NCBI GenBank assembly: GCA_000711775.1 | Contig: ARYC01019178.1 | Location: 17,647 to 81,646, forward strand | Direction of reading: 5' to 3' | From: Oxytricha trifallax | Lineage: Eukaryota > Ciliophora > Spirotrichea > Sporadotrichida > Oxytrichidae | Length of the DNA stretch: 64,000 nucleotides | Shown: one piece after another, positions 22,349-33,526 of the stretch | Layout: each line of letters begins with the position of its first letter | Numbering within the stretch: the stretch's first letter is position 1 | Position numbers and translations under genes: made by a program | The notes under the pieces: model-generated | Database searches by the model: none | The model's input: only the letters and a program-made list of their open reading frames with translations | What the model was told of the DNA's origin: nothing

Positions 22349-22422
22349 TATTATGCGATATTATTAATATTTAGTGAAATCTAACTTCTTATTTGGAACA
22401 ATTATTAATTAATTTAGAATAC
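22349..22422 (-). other. Gene A IES, 74 bp, pointer AC
   Basis: On the minus strand it starts near GTATTC and ends AATAG, so it resembles a GT-AG intron. Treating it as an intron leads into TGA, whereas removal at the 2-bp repeat keeps the frame. Confidence 0.5.
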
Positions 22423-22516
22423 ATACTGATCTTCCTCTGAAAACCGGACTTTCTGGATATAATCTCCAGGCTGATCTAAAGAGTACGCCCACGCATATTA
22501 TCCTCCTTCAATTATT
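22421..22516 (-). CDS. Gene A MDS
   Basis: The minus strand reads IIEGGQYAWAYSLDQPGDYI then QKVRFSEEDQYV, strongly coding in composition (GC about twice that of the flanks). Pointer TATT (22513-22516, 22590-22593) joins FYKDQ to IIEGGQ in frame. Confidence 0.75.
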
Positions 22517-22593
22517 AGGCCTACAAAATGAAAAATAATTTATGAAATATCTAAACCAATAATTAGATATATCCAAAATAATCTTATAGTATT
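22517..22593 (-). other. Gene A IES, 77 bp, pointer TATT
   Basis: AT-rich insert bounded by TATT; its removal replaces a frame ending in TGA by the coding frame. Confidence 0.65.
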
Positions 22594-22728
22594 TAATCTT
22601 TGTAAAAAGGAACTGGTGCTGCGAATGCATTTGAAGCTACTGATGAATCTTTCACACTCCCTGCAATTGCTATTCTGTTATTTGCATCAATCTTAAAATA
22701 AGTAATTGGGGGTGGGGTAATAATCATA
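22590..22728 (-). CDS. Gene A MDS
   Basis: The minus strand reads TPPPITYFKIDANNRIAIAG then SVKDSSVASNAFAAPVPFYK. The apparent ATG and signal-peptide-like start upstream at 22862 lies inside an IES and is not the start of this protein. Upstream pointer AATCATA joins DPMI to ITPPPITYFK. Confidence 0.8.
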
Positions 22729-23301
22729 ATACTAGCTCTCAGAAATCTTAAAATATAATTATTTGGTATTTTAAGAGTCAATATAAATGATTTAAAAATA
22801 AAAAATGAAATAAAACTACTTACTGATATCAATAAGGGTAGAGTTAATATAGCTTTTATCATAATATTTTTTGCAGTTAAATTTTGGAAAATTAATTTTT
22901 TAAAAAAGAAACTTTTTAATGAAATTATTTTTGATGTACCCTTCTAGATATAAAAACAAACTGATTGCATTATTATTCCATCAAAAACTTGAAAATATTA
23001 TAAATCAAAGGATTTTTATAACATTGAATTGACTATTAATTGAATCAGTGTATTATTATATTAAGAAAAAGGTACTTAATAAAATAATTTCATTAAAAAG
23101 TTTCTTTTTTAAAAAATTAAATTTTCCAAAATTTAACTGCAAAAAATATTATGATAAAAGCTATATTAACTCTACCCTTATTGATATCAGTAAGTAGCTT
23201 TATTTCATTTTTTATTTTTAAATAATTTATATTGACTCTTAAAATACCAAATAATTATATTTTAAGATTTCTGAGAGCTAGTATTATGATTATAAATCAT
23301 A
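22729..23301 (-). other. Gene A IES, 573 bp, palindromic (P5), pointer AATCATA
   Basis: The sequence from about 22717 to 23294 is an inverted repeat (arms about 220-240 bp, centre near 22950-23060), starting at TAATCATAATACTAGC and ending with its complement. AATCATA at 22722-22728 and 23295-23301 serves as pointer; excision joins WGGAITDPMI and ITPPP in frame. Each arm holds a mirrored ATG-containing ORF, which is a by-product. Confidence 0.8.
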
Positions 23302-23495
23302 GGATCAGTAATTGCTCCTCCCCAAATTTTTAATATATTAAAGATACTATGGAACTTATCTATTTTAAACAATTATTTGTGAATGTCAATATCGTAGATA
23401 AAAGTATCATCTTAATATCCCCCAAGTACTATTGGAAATGCATATTTCAAACAACATTCAATTTATGACAAGAAAACTATCATTAACAGTAGCAT
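23295..23495 (-). CDS. Gene A first MDS: start and signal peptide
   Basis: ATG at 23495 opens a frame of exactly 67 codons to the pointer: MLLLMIVFLSQIECC (hydrophobic, signal-peptide-like), then KYAFPIVLGGYQDDTFIYDI and IWGGAITDPM. The PIVLGGY..D.FIY.ID pattern is that of propeller-type repeat blades, suggesting a secreted or surface protein. Upstream codons are only Gln codons and AT-rich sequence, so this is the likely start. Gene A as a whole has no family name that I can support. Confidence 0.7.
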
Positions 23496-24289
23496 TCTTT
23501 ATATAATTTATCTTATAAAAACTGAAAAGATAAAAATTACAATTAGAAATATCAATGTACAGAAATTTATAGAACTCTTATAATATATCAGAAATTTTTA
23601 AACATAACTTTATATAAAATATACAATTCAAAGTTGAACTGATTATGATTTGTTATATGATTTATGTCTTATTAAAGTTAGTTTCGTCCTAGAATCTTTA
23701 GATATACATATATCAGAACAGTTTCTTTTCATGTTTATTTTTTAATATTTAATTAATATTTATATTAAGTCTCTTTAATTCCATAAAATACTTATTTAAA
23801 CTTTGATTTATAATTGATCTAAAGTAGAATTCTTAATATTGATGAAAATTATGAGAAATATAAGATAATTTATTTATAAGAATTGTAATTAACAAAGACA
23901 TTCCTATAAGTAAAAAAATATAACATGAGCTTTTTATTATGATATTCTGAAATATTGTTATTGAAAATTAATAGAATTGAGGTTGATATCCGTAAAGTCT
24001 ATAAATTAAGAAATCTGCAGTAAAATTATAGATGTTCATTGTGATATTTCATAATATAAAAAGTCTGACTAATGCGGACATAATTTATTGTATAATTAAA
24101 TATCTTGCAGCATCAAAATAAAGTATAATCAGATAAAGCTAATAAAATTTTTATTCTTTGTATTTCATTTTTCTCAATTGATTATATTAATTGTTAAAAT
24201 AAAATTAAATGACTGTTGATTAACGATTTATACTGAAAATTAAATATTTAACAATTCACTGTTTAATACTAAAATCAAACCATCAATCT
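23496..24289. other. AT-rich DNA upstream of gene A
   Basis: No coding frame or repeat recognised. Part may be the gene A leader. Confidence 0.35.
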
Positions 24290-24850
24290 TAGTCGTGACG
24301 TAGACGTGTCTGAAGTTAGTTGACGTGGCAAGTCGTGAACTAGAAAAACTCCGAAAAACCACCTCGCCCCCTTTCCACTTCTCTCCGTACAGAGATGCAT
24401 ATGAGATAAGAGCCTAGCAAACTAGGAGTATCCCCCGCAGAGCTCGCAGAGATCCGCCTCCTATAAATAATTAAAGGGAGGTCTGGAGAAAAATCTTACC
24501 CGGTTCCACCGCTGCTGAGATAGTAGTCTCTGTCCTTTCGCTGTAGTAGCCTTATTAACCCAACCAGGTGTGGGAGGAAAATCATTATCGTTGGCTTCTA
24601 TGTTCTCATCTTCTCACTTTTGAAGGTTGAGCACCACCTTCATCCTGCTCCCTATTACATAGGAAACTGAACACACGCCAGGTAGCTCATCTAATGCAGG
24701 GAAATCCTTAGCGTGCAGACGACTTGAGGAGTCTAGGATCTGAAAGATTGAACCCCGCAACCCCCTGCCTACCCTCAGCAGGCCTTAGTGTAGTAGAAAG
24801 CTGTATTAAAAAGTCCTAAGTGAGATTGTACCTCACCTAGCAATTAACTT
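24290..24850. other. GC-rich island, unidentified
   Basis: About 560 bp of markedly higher GC with sharp AT-rich edges (GTCGTGACGTAGACGTG at one side, GTACCTCACCTAGC at the other). No long frame without TGA looks like protein on either strand. A minus-strand GGGGTTCAATC resembles a Pol III B box. It could be an RNA gene, a SINE-like element or part of an unknown transposon. Confidence 0.4.
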
Positions 24851-25617
24851 TCTAATTTAATAATGTGAGTTATGATAAATTATATAGTAATAACTAAATT
24901 AAATGACTATTTCAATTAAATTATCACTTAAAACATAAATTACACCTTATCATTTAATTAGTAATGATTTTGGATTAATATATGTTATATAAATAAAAAC
25001 ATTTAAATTAAAAACAAATCTATAAGTTAATTTAAATTATATCCATTACAATTGAAATAATTAATTATAATATATTTAGGTAAATTCTCCAAAAAGTTTA
25101 TTTCTTACAGTAGGTATTTAGATAATCATTAAAATTAAAGAAGTTAATTGTTTATGTTCATTTTATTTAACTATTATTTTAGCTGATTATTTATTTATAC
25201 TTAAACATTTCTAATTCACAAATAAATAAATAATTTTATTTTTACTATTTCACAATTTTATTGTAAATTACTTGAGTAAATTATTTTAATTTATAATACA
25301 TTTGATATTGTACAGATTAATCACTTAAATTACATAATAATATATAAAACCAAATAAGTTTACAATTAAAATCATTTTTAATCTATTTATGAATAATTTT
25401 TTATGTTAATATTCTGATATAAATAATTAATGAATTGACTCTGATAAAATATTTTTGCTTGAATTTATTAAAATAAATAAATTCTAAGCAATACACTCTG
25501 AAGATATCAGAAATTGCATAAAAATTAAATTTAATAATTCTTTTAGTAGTATTAGTAGTAGTAGTAGTAAATAACTCAGGTAAGGTTATTATTTAACATG
25601 GAAATAGTTAATAATTT
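24851..25617. other. AT-rich DNA with a TAG microsatellite
   Basis: Featureless except for a short (TAG)n run at 25545-25568 just before gene C. Confidence 0.4.
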
Positions 25618-25741
25618 ATGAGTAGAAATGGAGTTTATAAGCAAGTTAAGCATGACGAAATTGTTGAAGTTTTTTCCATTTTGATTTGGAACATTTCTTT
25701 AAGTTACTACGATCAGTTCAACAGAATCAATATTGAAGTAA
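25618..25741 (+). CDS. Gene C candidate first MDS/exon
   Basis: ATG at 25618 opens MSRNGVYKQVKHDEIVEVFS then ILIWNISLSYYDQFNRINIE, followed at once by GTAAGT, which could be a splice donor. Composition is clearly coding. No family recognised. Confidence 0.55.
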
Positions 25742-25790
25742 GTACTTACTCATTCTAATGTTTATAGTGGAGTACTGACTGAAGAGCCTG

Positions 25791-25938
25791 ATCAGTGACC
25801 AGGCATGCATATATAGTGATTTAAGCTGGAGATAAGAGATCCTTCGCCTGTGACAACCGTTGGTGAGTGGTGGGGTTCGAACCAGGCTCCTCCATCTGCA
25901 TGGCGAGGTGGCCACACCCTCGCTCCCTAGTCACTGAT
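25791..25938 (-). repeat. 148-bp element with 9-bp inverted ends and tRNA-like B box
   Basis: ATCAGTGAC at 25791-25799 and GTCACTGAT at 25930-25938 are perfect inverted ends. The GC-rich interior on the minus strand has GGTTCGAACCCC, a consensus Pol III B box, with GTGGCCACCTCGCC about 30 bp upstream in the place of an A box. I could not fold a full tRNA cloverleaf. Possibly a SINE-like or tRNA-derived IES lying within gene C. Confidence 0.45.
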
Positions 25939-25944
25939 TTAATT

Positions 25945-26870
25945 CTATTATTTTCAATTTTAAATTACAAATTCTTATTTATGATGATCTATCTATTAAA
26001 GAGAACAAATAATAGACTGTTAATTATTATAAATACGAAAAGTTAATGATTTACTCAGAAATCAACTTGTCAATGTTTATAAACATAAAATGATAGGAAG
26101 CATGCACTTTATCTTATTTATCTAAAAAATAACTACATAAGGATTTTCTGAAAAAAAACTATAAATAACTTTAACTTATTAAATGATCAAATTTCCATTA
26201 ATACTGCAAAATTAAACTTAGATTTAAATAAGAAGTTATTTCATATGAATCAATTAAATTTTCTTAGAACCTATATCCCACGATTTATGGAATTGCAAGC
26301 TAAAATTTAATGTATATTTCATTTCCATAATGAAGTGTTAAAATTATTAAATGTTAGAGTCCATAACGAAGAGGAATTTTTAACTTAAAATAAATCTTTT
26401 AATAGGAAAATTATAGATATCTAGTAGCAAAATCATTTTTTGAAATAGTAGCCTAAAATAAATAATCTTTCCCTACTATTATTATCAAAAGTAATGCAAT
26501 CTAACTTCTTTTCTCAACCAAATTAAAAAAATGTTAAAGATATTTAGTAGCTAACAGTGCTAAATATTTTATATTGTAAATTACCTCCTATCATTTACTA
26601 CCTTTATAATCATATAATTATTATTATAACTTCGATTGAATAAATTAAAAGAAAAGGGGCAGCTTTTTTATTGCATTTTATTTTTAATTTATTTAGATTT
26701 TAATAGTTAATAAATAGTTTTTTAGTGTTATTTATTAATTATCTATTTAAGATTTATTTTAATGTAAATATTTCAATAATAAACTTATATATACCCTCAA
26801 ATTAAAAGTTTAAATATAAAATACTGAAAATTACAAGTAAATTAAATTAATCAAACCTTAACTAAAATGA
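25945..26870 (+). CDS. Gene C main MDS/exon, unknown protein
   Basis: Very long TGA-free plus-strand frame in ciliate code (from about 26035 to beyond 26800), e.g. KLNLDLNKKLFHMNQLNFLR, TYIPRFMELQAKIQCIFHFH and NEVLKLLNVRVHNEEEFLTQ. At 25975-26030 a different frame (DDLSIKENKQQTVNYYKYEK) is coding-like, so a small IES, intron or frame change lies near 26035. Rich in Asn, Leu, Ile and Lys, with a hydrophobic Ile-rich stretch around 26600-26640. The coding quality declines after about 26560. No family recognised. Confidence 0.5.
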
Positions 26871-28900
26871 ACGATATGAATAATAATAGGGTACTCTATA
26901 GTCTACTTTTTTCATATTTTTTCCCCGAAAAATATGCAAATTTTGGCCGATCAAACATTACTATAATTTATTTTATTTTTATGGAAATTTTATTTAATAA
27001 ATTAAAATCTAGTAATCTAGCTGAATTTTTCAATAAATAAAATGCAATATTGAATGTACCGAATTAGTAGATTCCGGTGATGCCAAAAAATGTTAAATAT
27101 TTTATAAATTGATGCCAGAAACAGATATATTACTTGTGCCTTTGCTTAGACTTTATTGGCCTTATGTCTGAAAGTTGTATACTTAGACTCAAAACTACAA
27201 CTGTTATGGTATCGGGAAATAAATTTAAACTATATTAATTTTTTCAATTATACAATTTTTAATTACTCGAATTGATTACTAAAATATATTTATTGATGAA
27301 AACTTATTTTATTGGATATCATTTTATAAATAAAAGATTATAATGAATAAATTCAGATTAAACATTATAAAAATATGAATAAATTGAAATGTTAGATAAG
27401 AAATTGATAAAATTTTATAGATACTGAGCTTCCTTAACTGTTTTAAATAAAAATGAATTATTTTTAGATAAAATGCGATAATATTCTCGTAGGCTAGGTG
27501 CTAATTTTTAACTTAGTAGTCTATTAGTATTAAAAACCCAAAATTACTCTATATTCTTTTGATATTTTTATATTTTATTGGTAAATGTGGCTTTTATGTT
27601 TTTAAATAAAATTTTAAAGGCAGTGTACATATTTATACTTTAAATCCTAGAATATTGGAAATAACTTAATAGATTTTTTTAATAAATATAATTTGTTCAG
27701 ACAAATTATTTTATTGAGCTTCATATATTTCACCTTAAACATAATATTTTTTATTTTATTTTGTATCATTTTACCCACCTTGAAAGATAAATTATTTTAA
27801 TGATAATGCAAACTAAAATTTATAGTCTTCCAATCCATCGCATTTATTAAAGAATGAATAGATCGAGTTACAGGCTTTGCAATTCAAAATTTACAGGCAT
27901 AACATCGTAATCTCTTAAAGATCTATGTATTTTTTGGAAAATATTTCAAACTCAAATATTAGATTTAAAATCTTTTTATTAAGATATTTTAAACTCATTT
28001 GAATATAAACTTTGATTGCTTATTGTAAGTGATTAATTAAAATAAGAAAAATCTGATTTAATAAGATTGCTAAAAGTGAAGATCATTACGGAATATATGC
28101 ACTTGGCAAAAATGAGATTTCTAATATAAATTTAAGTATTTCAATCTAAATAAATTATTTAAAACTCTCTTTCGAAATATTCTTCTATTACTTTTTCATT
28201 TATTTATCAAATTTTTATATTTTAAAAACAACTTTAATATATTTACATTTCAATATCTTTCTAATTATATTGAGAAAAAAATATTTTACTCCATCAATTA
28301 TATCATATTGCAATAGATTTGGCTTCTTTTTTTGAAAAAAATTTTAAATCAAATAAAATTATGATAATAAATTCTTTTTTAGGTTTGTGAAATGCTAAAT
28401 AAAAATTTTTACCTTTTATCAAACAATTTTTATACAAGTCTAAACAATTAAATTTTTCTATGATTGTTTTGAGGATTTGATTCTTAATTAGTTCAAATTA
28501 GAGATAAAGATAACATCAGTAGGGTTGATATTTTATATAAAGTTTTCCTATTTTTGCTCATTTTAGTATTTATATTCTTCCAGTTCAAGCTAAGTCTTCA
28601 TAATATAGTCAATTAACCATTCCAAATATTTAATCATACTTAATTTAAAATAAAATTTTAAATATTGATTAATTATAAAATTTTATAATTAAGATAATAA
28701 TGAAAATATGGGTCTTTTGAGACAAAGTTTTATTATCTTTTTGTATATAAATTTCTATTTATTTTATAATAATAGTCATTCATCTATTTGATTATAAAGA
28801 CTCTCAATTATTCTTTTTTTAATTTGAACAAGAGAGTCTCTCTAAGAAATTAAATATCAGTTTAGCACAATGAAATAAAAGTTCTGTTTTTGAAAAAGAT
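26871..28900. other. AT-rich DNA, one weak coding trace
   Basis: Mostly featureless. At 27062-27165 the plus strand reads VDSGDAKKCQIFYKLMPETD, possibly another small MDS of gene C. No pointer found. Confidence 0.3.
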
Positions 28901-28989
28901 CCCCAAAACCCCTTATTTATATGTTTTAATGAATTTTATTTTTGGTATTGTTAAGATTTTTACAGCTTTGTACAAAAATGCAAGTTTTA

Positions 28990-31030
28990 TACGGATTTAA
29001 AGCATATTAAATGGTTATTATTTTGAATTAAATCGAACGATTTTATCTGCTTGTCTTTGTAATACCTCTTGATTATAGTTCTCTGTCGTTTTTCGAATAT
29101 GTATAAAGTGATTATGTTGGATATCCTAGAAAAATACGATGATTATCTAATAATCTTAATAATTTCATTCCATATTCTTCTTGTTTAATATGTTAAAAAG
29201 CCAAGCACATTAAATATAACTCTTGTCTTGCTCTAACGTATTTCATAATTTCCATTTTGCTCTCTAAGATAATTGCAGCTACCGCCCAAACATCTCATTA
29301 AAAAGAGCCATTATTCCACTTCTTAATTATTGGAAGGTAATCTGTTGTGTCTAGAACTTTAGCTAATTTCACAATATCTTATCATATTACATTATTAAAA
29401 TCTATGAATTCAATTTTTTAAAGGAAAAAATTAGCATTAAATTATCTGGCTTCAATCTCTATGAACATACCCTAGTTCATGGAGCTCTTTTAAACCTTTA
29501 GTCATTTCTGTGAGTATTCCATTCAAATCTTCTGAATATCTATTATAAAAGTGATGCTCTCATTAAGTCATTTTAAAATTTTGGGGGGGGGCAACACCTG
29601 AACCAGTAAATTATATTCATATTTCTACCTCCCTAAGAATTCAATAAATGCACGACTAAGATAAAATAAGGGTCAATAAACTGATTACAGCATTAAAAAT
29701 AGCTATAGACAACTCCATCATGTCAAGTTTATTCATTAAGAAATTATATTAATATTCGATTTTTTTATTGATTTTTTTCAAAAGTATTTTGTAATTTTTT
29801 CATAAATTATGATTTAACTAAGTGTTATACAAGCTATATCCCAACAAGTCACCCATTTAATAAAAGAAGGTATATCTAAATTTTAGTTTAGCATACTTAG
29901 ATATATTCAAATGTAAATTGGTGACTTGTTGGGATATAGCTTGTATAACACTTAGTTAAATCATAATTTATGAAAAAATTACAAAATACTTTTGAAAAAA
30001 ATCAATAAAAAATCGAATATTAATATAATTTCTTAATGAATAAACTTGACATGATGGAGTTGTCTATAGCTATTTTTAATGCTGTAATCAGGTTTATTGA
30101 CCCTTATTTGACCTTAGTCGTGCATTTATTGAGTTCTTAGGGAGGTAGAAATAAGAATATAATTTACTGGTTCAGGTGTTGCCCCCCCAAATTTATAAGT
30201 CTTAGTGCAATAAAACCATGGCCAAGGAAAATTCTACAAATTAAATTTGTTCATTCATTTTTTTTAAAGACTTTCTTAGTAATATGAATTCATTGGCTAT
30301 CTATTTTGATACTACTAATTCATAATGAATTATCTTAAAAACATGCTCATCAACTACGACGAGTCTTAGTTTGTTCTGTACGTCGATGTGTAATTACTTG
30401 TAAATACACCTTTTGAGATAAACTGCATTGAATGAATGTTCATTGCTTTCGCTTAATAGCATGCTAAAATAGTGATACCTTCTTTTTGATTAATCAATTC
30501 ATACAAACAGTTTTCTATCTACTGAGTGTGTCCTGCTACTCTTTTAATTTCTCAATTGTATTATACTTTCTGTTGCAGGTATAAATGTTTTAGTTTCATG
30601 AATCAAGTACTCGCTAAGTGATTCTTTTACTGAATGGGAATAAGAGTTAATACAGGTCATGCACTAATATCTGCAATCGAATTCATAATGCTTGAAATAC
30701 ACATTAGTTTTGCTTGAGTGTATCTCTTTGAAGTGCATTATTAAGCTAGATTTGGTAGTTAAGAAATTTATGCACATTTGCATTTGATAGTTTATTTTTC
30801 TTTTGGTTGCTGTTTTTTTCTTCTTTATCCAAATCAATTAACGTTTAAGCTTCTATCTTAATGATATCTTTCTTTTATTTAATAAATTAAATTTTAAAGA
30901 CCTCTGCTCTCTGCTCTCAGCTCTCCTTCTTAACATAAATAACTTCTTGCTTTTAATGCCACCCAAAGTTTAGCTATGATTATCCTGTTCCAAGATAAAG
31001 ATTGCTTTACGATGTAAGCTAGTCACCATG
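28990..31030 (-). pseudogene. TBE3 57-kDa protein, decayed and split
   Basis: On the minus strand, segments match the TBE kinase C-terminus (29040-29350), the catalytic-loop region around 29455-29480 (HELGYVHRD-like) and the zinc-finger region near 30640-30780. Palindrome P6 interrupts it at 29576. Many frame changes. Confidence 0.7.
29576..30193. mobile_element. P6: palindromic element, 618 bp, inside TBE3
   Basis: Begins AAATTTTGGGGGGGGGCAAC and ends with GTTGCCCCCCCAAATT. Arms of about 280 bp pair around 29850-29920, where GGTGACTTGTTGGGATATAG and its complement flank a short loop. No ORF. Confidence 0.8.
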
Positions 31031-31832
31031 TTTAAATTCAAATATAAATTTCTAATATAAAGCTCTAATAACCTATTTAGTTATAGTAACTCTGTATACG
31101 AAATAAACACAACAGCAATAATGCTTGATACTCAGATGTTAGAAATCATATTTAAACTAAGTTTATGACTATTATTTTTATAATTTCATGCCTAATATTA
31201 TTAATTTTACTAATAACTTACAGAAAATTTAGGTTGCCACTGGTACCATTTAAGTTATGAACAATTTTAGAACTTTTCCATTAAAGCCTGATTGTTTTAA
31301 AACTTGGTACTAATTAAGTTTTAGTTCTATTAAATTGGTACCAATTAAAACTAAACGGATTTTGTATAAAACCCCATAGATCAATTAAGAAGCGAGGATT
31401 GGAGTTAAGAACAATTAGATTAAAATTTAATTATTATTGGCTAATATTAATTATAATTAGGGTAAAATCAAATTTACAAACTCTGATCGGATTTTTTATT
31501 AAGGACAATTAATCGAGCCAATAGTTTCAATAATTAGCCGAAGGATTAAAATTGTACGCCAATAATATTTAAGTCTTAATTTAATTGTTCTTAACTCCAA
31601 TCTTCACTTCTTAATTGATCTATGGGTTTTAAGTGCTAATTTAATGGAACTATATTTGTAGAAATGGTGATCAATCTCTGAAGTTTATAACAGCTAATGC
31701 AAACTTTATTCACCTATTTTTACCAGGTTGACCTCCTATAAGATGCCATATTTAATGGTACAACTACAAAATATAGAATCAACAAGTTTATTTATAAAAA
31801 TTGTAAATTCTTTAATTGGAAAAGTAACAAAA
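31031..31832. promoter_or_regulatory. TBE3 divergent intergenic region, interrupted
   Basis: Between the diverging 57-kDa (-) and 22-kDa (+) remnants. Contains TTGGTACCAATTAA-type repeats at 31235-31350 as in TBE1, then the MITE at 31367-31631. Confidence 0.45.
31367..31631. mobile_element. M-a family MITE, copy 1 (265 bp)
   Basis: Inverted ends TAAAACCCCATAGATCAATT with internal pairing almost to the centre. A close relative with the same ends sits at 45320-45585 inside the Rep-element gene, so this is a mobile family. Confidence 0.8.
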
Positions 31833-32590
31833 ATGGAATCCTTAAATTAAGATTCATGATTTGATCTCAAGATTTAGAAGCAATCGATATTCTCATAAAA
31901 TGATAATAATAATTCAATATATAATTAAAAAAATTTCTTAATTGGGTTTATTTCTTCCAACTATGGATTGTACCAATTTATTATTCTTATAACTATGCTT
32001 AGTGATGAGATGAAAGCTTTCAAAAACAATGATAATAAGTTGATATATAAACTTAACTAAACTACCCAGAGATTTCTGAAAATAATATTTTTTATTATGC
32101 TTAGAAAGATGAAGAGTTGGTTGGTACCTTCCTATTAAGAATAACGTACTAATTAATTTACATAAAGGATTATTTTCTTAGGAGTTTTTGGTACTTAAGG
32201 GAAAGCTATCTTAGTGAAATCATTAAAGAAGCTTTAAAGAAATTCAACTCAATTTCTTTAGAAAAATAAAGGAATCAAGGCATACTACAAGACCTGCCTC
32301 TCAGACCAAAAAAAGCATCCTTACCTCTATTGTAAGTTTTTATTCATAACTTTGTAGATAATTCTGGAACTGGAATATTCCTAAAGAGAAAAAAATTACA
32401 TAAAGGGATAGATACAGACTATTTATAAAAAGAGCAAGATAATTTATATAAATATGTATAAAAACCAGATGAAATGAACATCGATGCTGCCACTAGTTCA
32501 AAGAGAAGAAATACTAGTCTTAGCTTAGAAATAAAAGAAGAAAGAAAAACCAAACCCATTAAAGAGTTCAATTAATATGTGTAATAATTT
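31833..32590 (+). pseudogene. TBE3 22-kDa protein, decayed
   Basis: Aligns with the TBE1/TBE2 22-kDa gene: ATGGAATCC start at 31833, the TTCCAACTATGGA block at 31956, and an Ala/Ser/Lys/Arg segment near 32490. Interrupted by TGA and frame changes. Confidence 0.65.
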
Positions 32591-33526
32591 ATTCATTTCA
32601 GTCTTCCACATATATAAAACATTAATTCTTCCTTCTCTGACACAATCTATTGTCTTATCTATATTAACTCTCTTACAACTTATCTCAATCTAGTCTACTG
32701 TATCGATAGGCAATAGTGAATATGACAATAAAGCAACAGTTTCTTGTTGTGAGTCTTGATCTAACTCCAGTTAGAAATATATTTAATTAAATTTTAGGGT
32801 ATAATGAACGTTATACACAGAGATATGTTAACTCTTCCAATGCCTTCGTAGATTACTTAGTCTCATAAATTGAGAGGTTGTCAACAAATATATTGATTTT
32901 TTAGATGCTGTACTTTCCTACTCTCGATTAATAGATTTGAGTGAATTTACATTACTTTCAAAGCCTGAATCCATAATAAAACCTGCTAAGTATTCATGAG
33001 CGAAAACCTTTACCTTTAGTTGTTGACCTCTTTAGTATCTCATACTTTCTATATCAGGACTAATTAATAAATTTGTTGAATGGAAATCAGCTTCATCAGC
33101 ATAAATGAACTTTATTATTATCAATAGACCTCTGCATTTAATCATAAATATAGTTTAAATTATTGCAATAAACTGGGACTGTAAATCATGACTATCTTCA
33201 AATTTATGAAAGCCTTAAAAGTAATAACATTTCGTCCATTAAAATTAGCGATGATCTATGGAGAAAAGCGCGTGTCAATAAACTTATGATGTAGCATTAC
33301 AGTTCTCTAGTCGAGTAGAAAGTGTGCTCATTAGTTTAAAATCTTCTAATAGAAGAGTTAGTCAAAATGAACTTGTTGAGAACTTTTATTTTTTGTAAGA
33401 TTTTTTAAATAGATAGAGTTAAAATGCTTAACAGTTTTCAGCGGGAATACATAACAGTTGATGCACTCTTGTGTAAAATCTTGGCATTTTCTGCATTATT
33501 TAAAACTGGATAGATATAATCTATAT
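32591..33526 (-). pseudogene. TBE3 transposase, decayed, cut by R1 element
   Basis: The minus strand shows the TBE transposase blocks in order: the C-terminal CCTATCGATACAGTAGAC at 32695-32712, the TTTGTTGACAACCTCTCA-type block at 32870, the FHADEADF-like block at 33080-33110 and the N-terminal part to 33500. Element R1 is inserted at 33527 near the 5' end of the gene. Confidence 0.7.

Noticed and set aside
22349-22422. Reading this insert as a GT-AG spliceosomal intron
   Set aside because: Splicing at those sites leads into an in-frame TGA; excision at the AC repeat keeps the frame.
22593-22862. 89-residue minus-strand ORF with signal-peptide-like start
   Set aside because: Its first half is IES palindrome P5 and its second half is a gene A MDS; the true gene start is at 23495.
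25800-25935. A tRNA gene on the minus strand
   Set aside because: The B box is consensus but I cannot build acceptor, D and anticodon stems around it.
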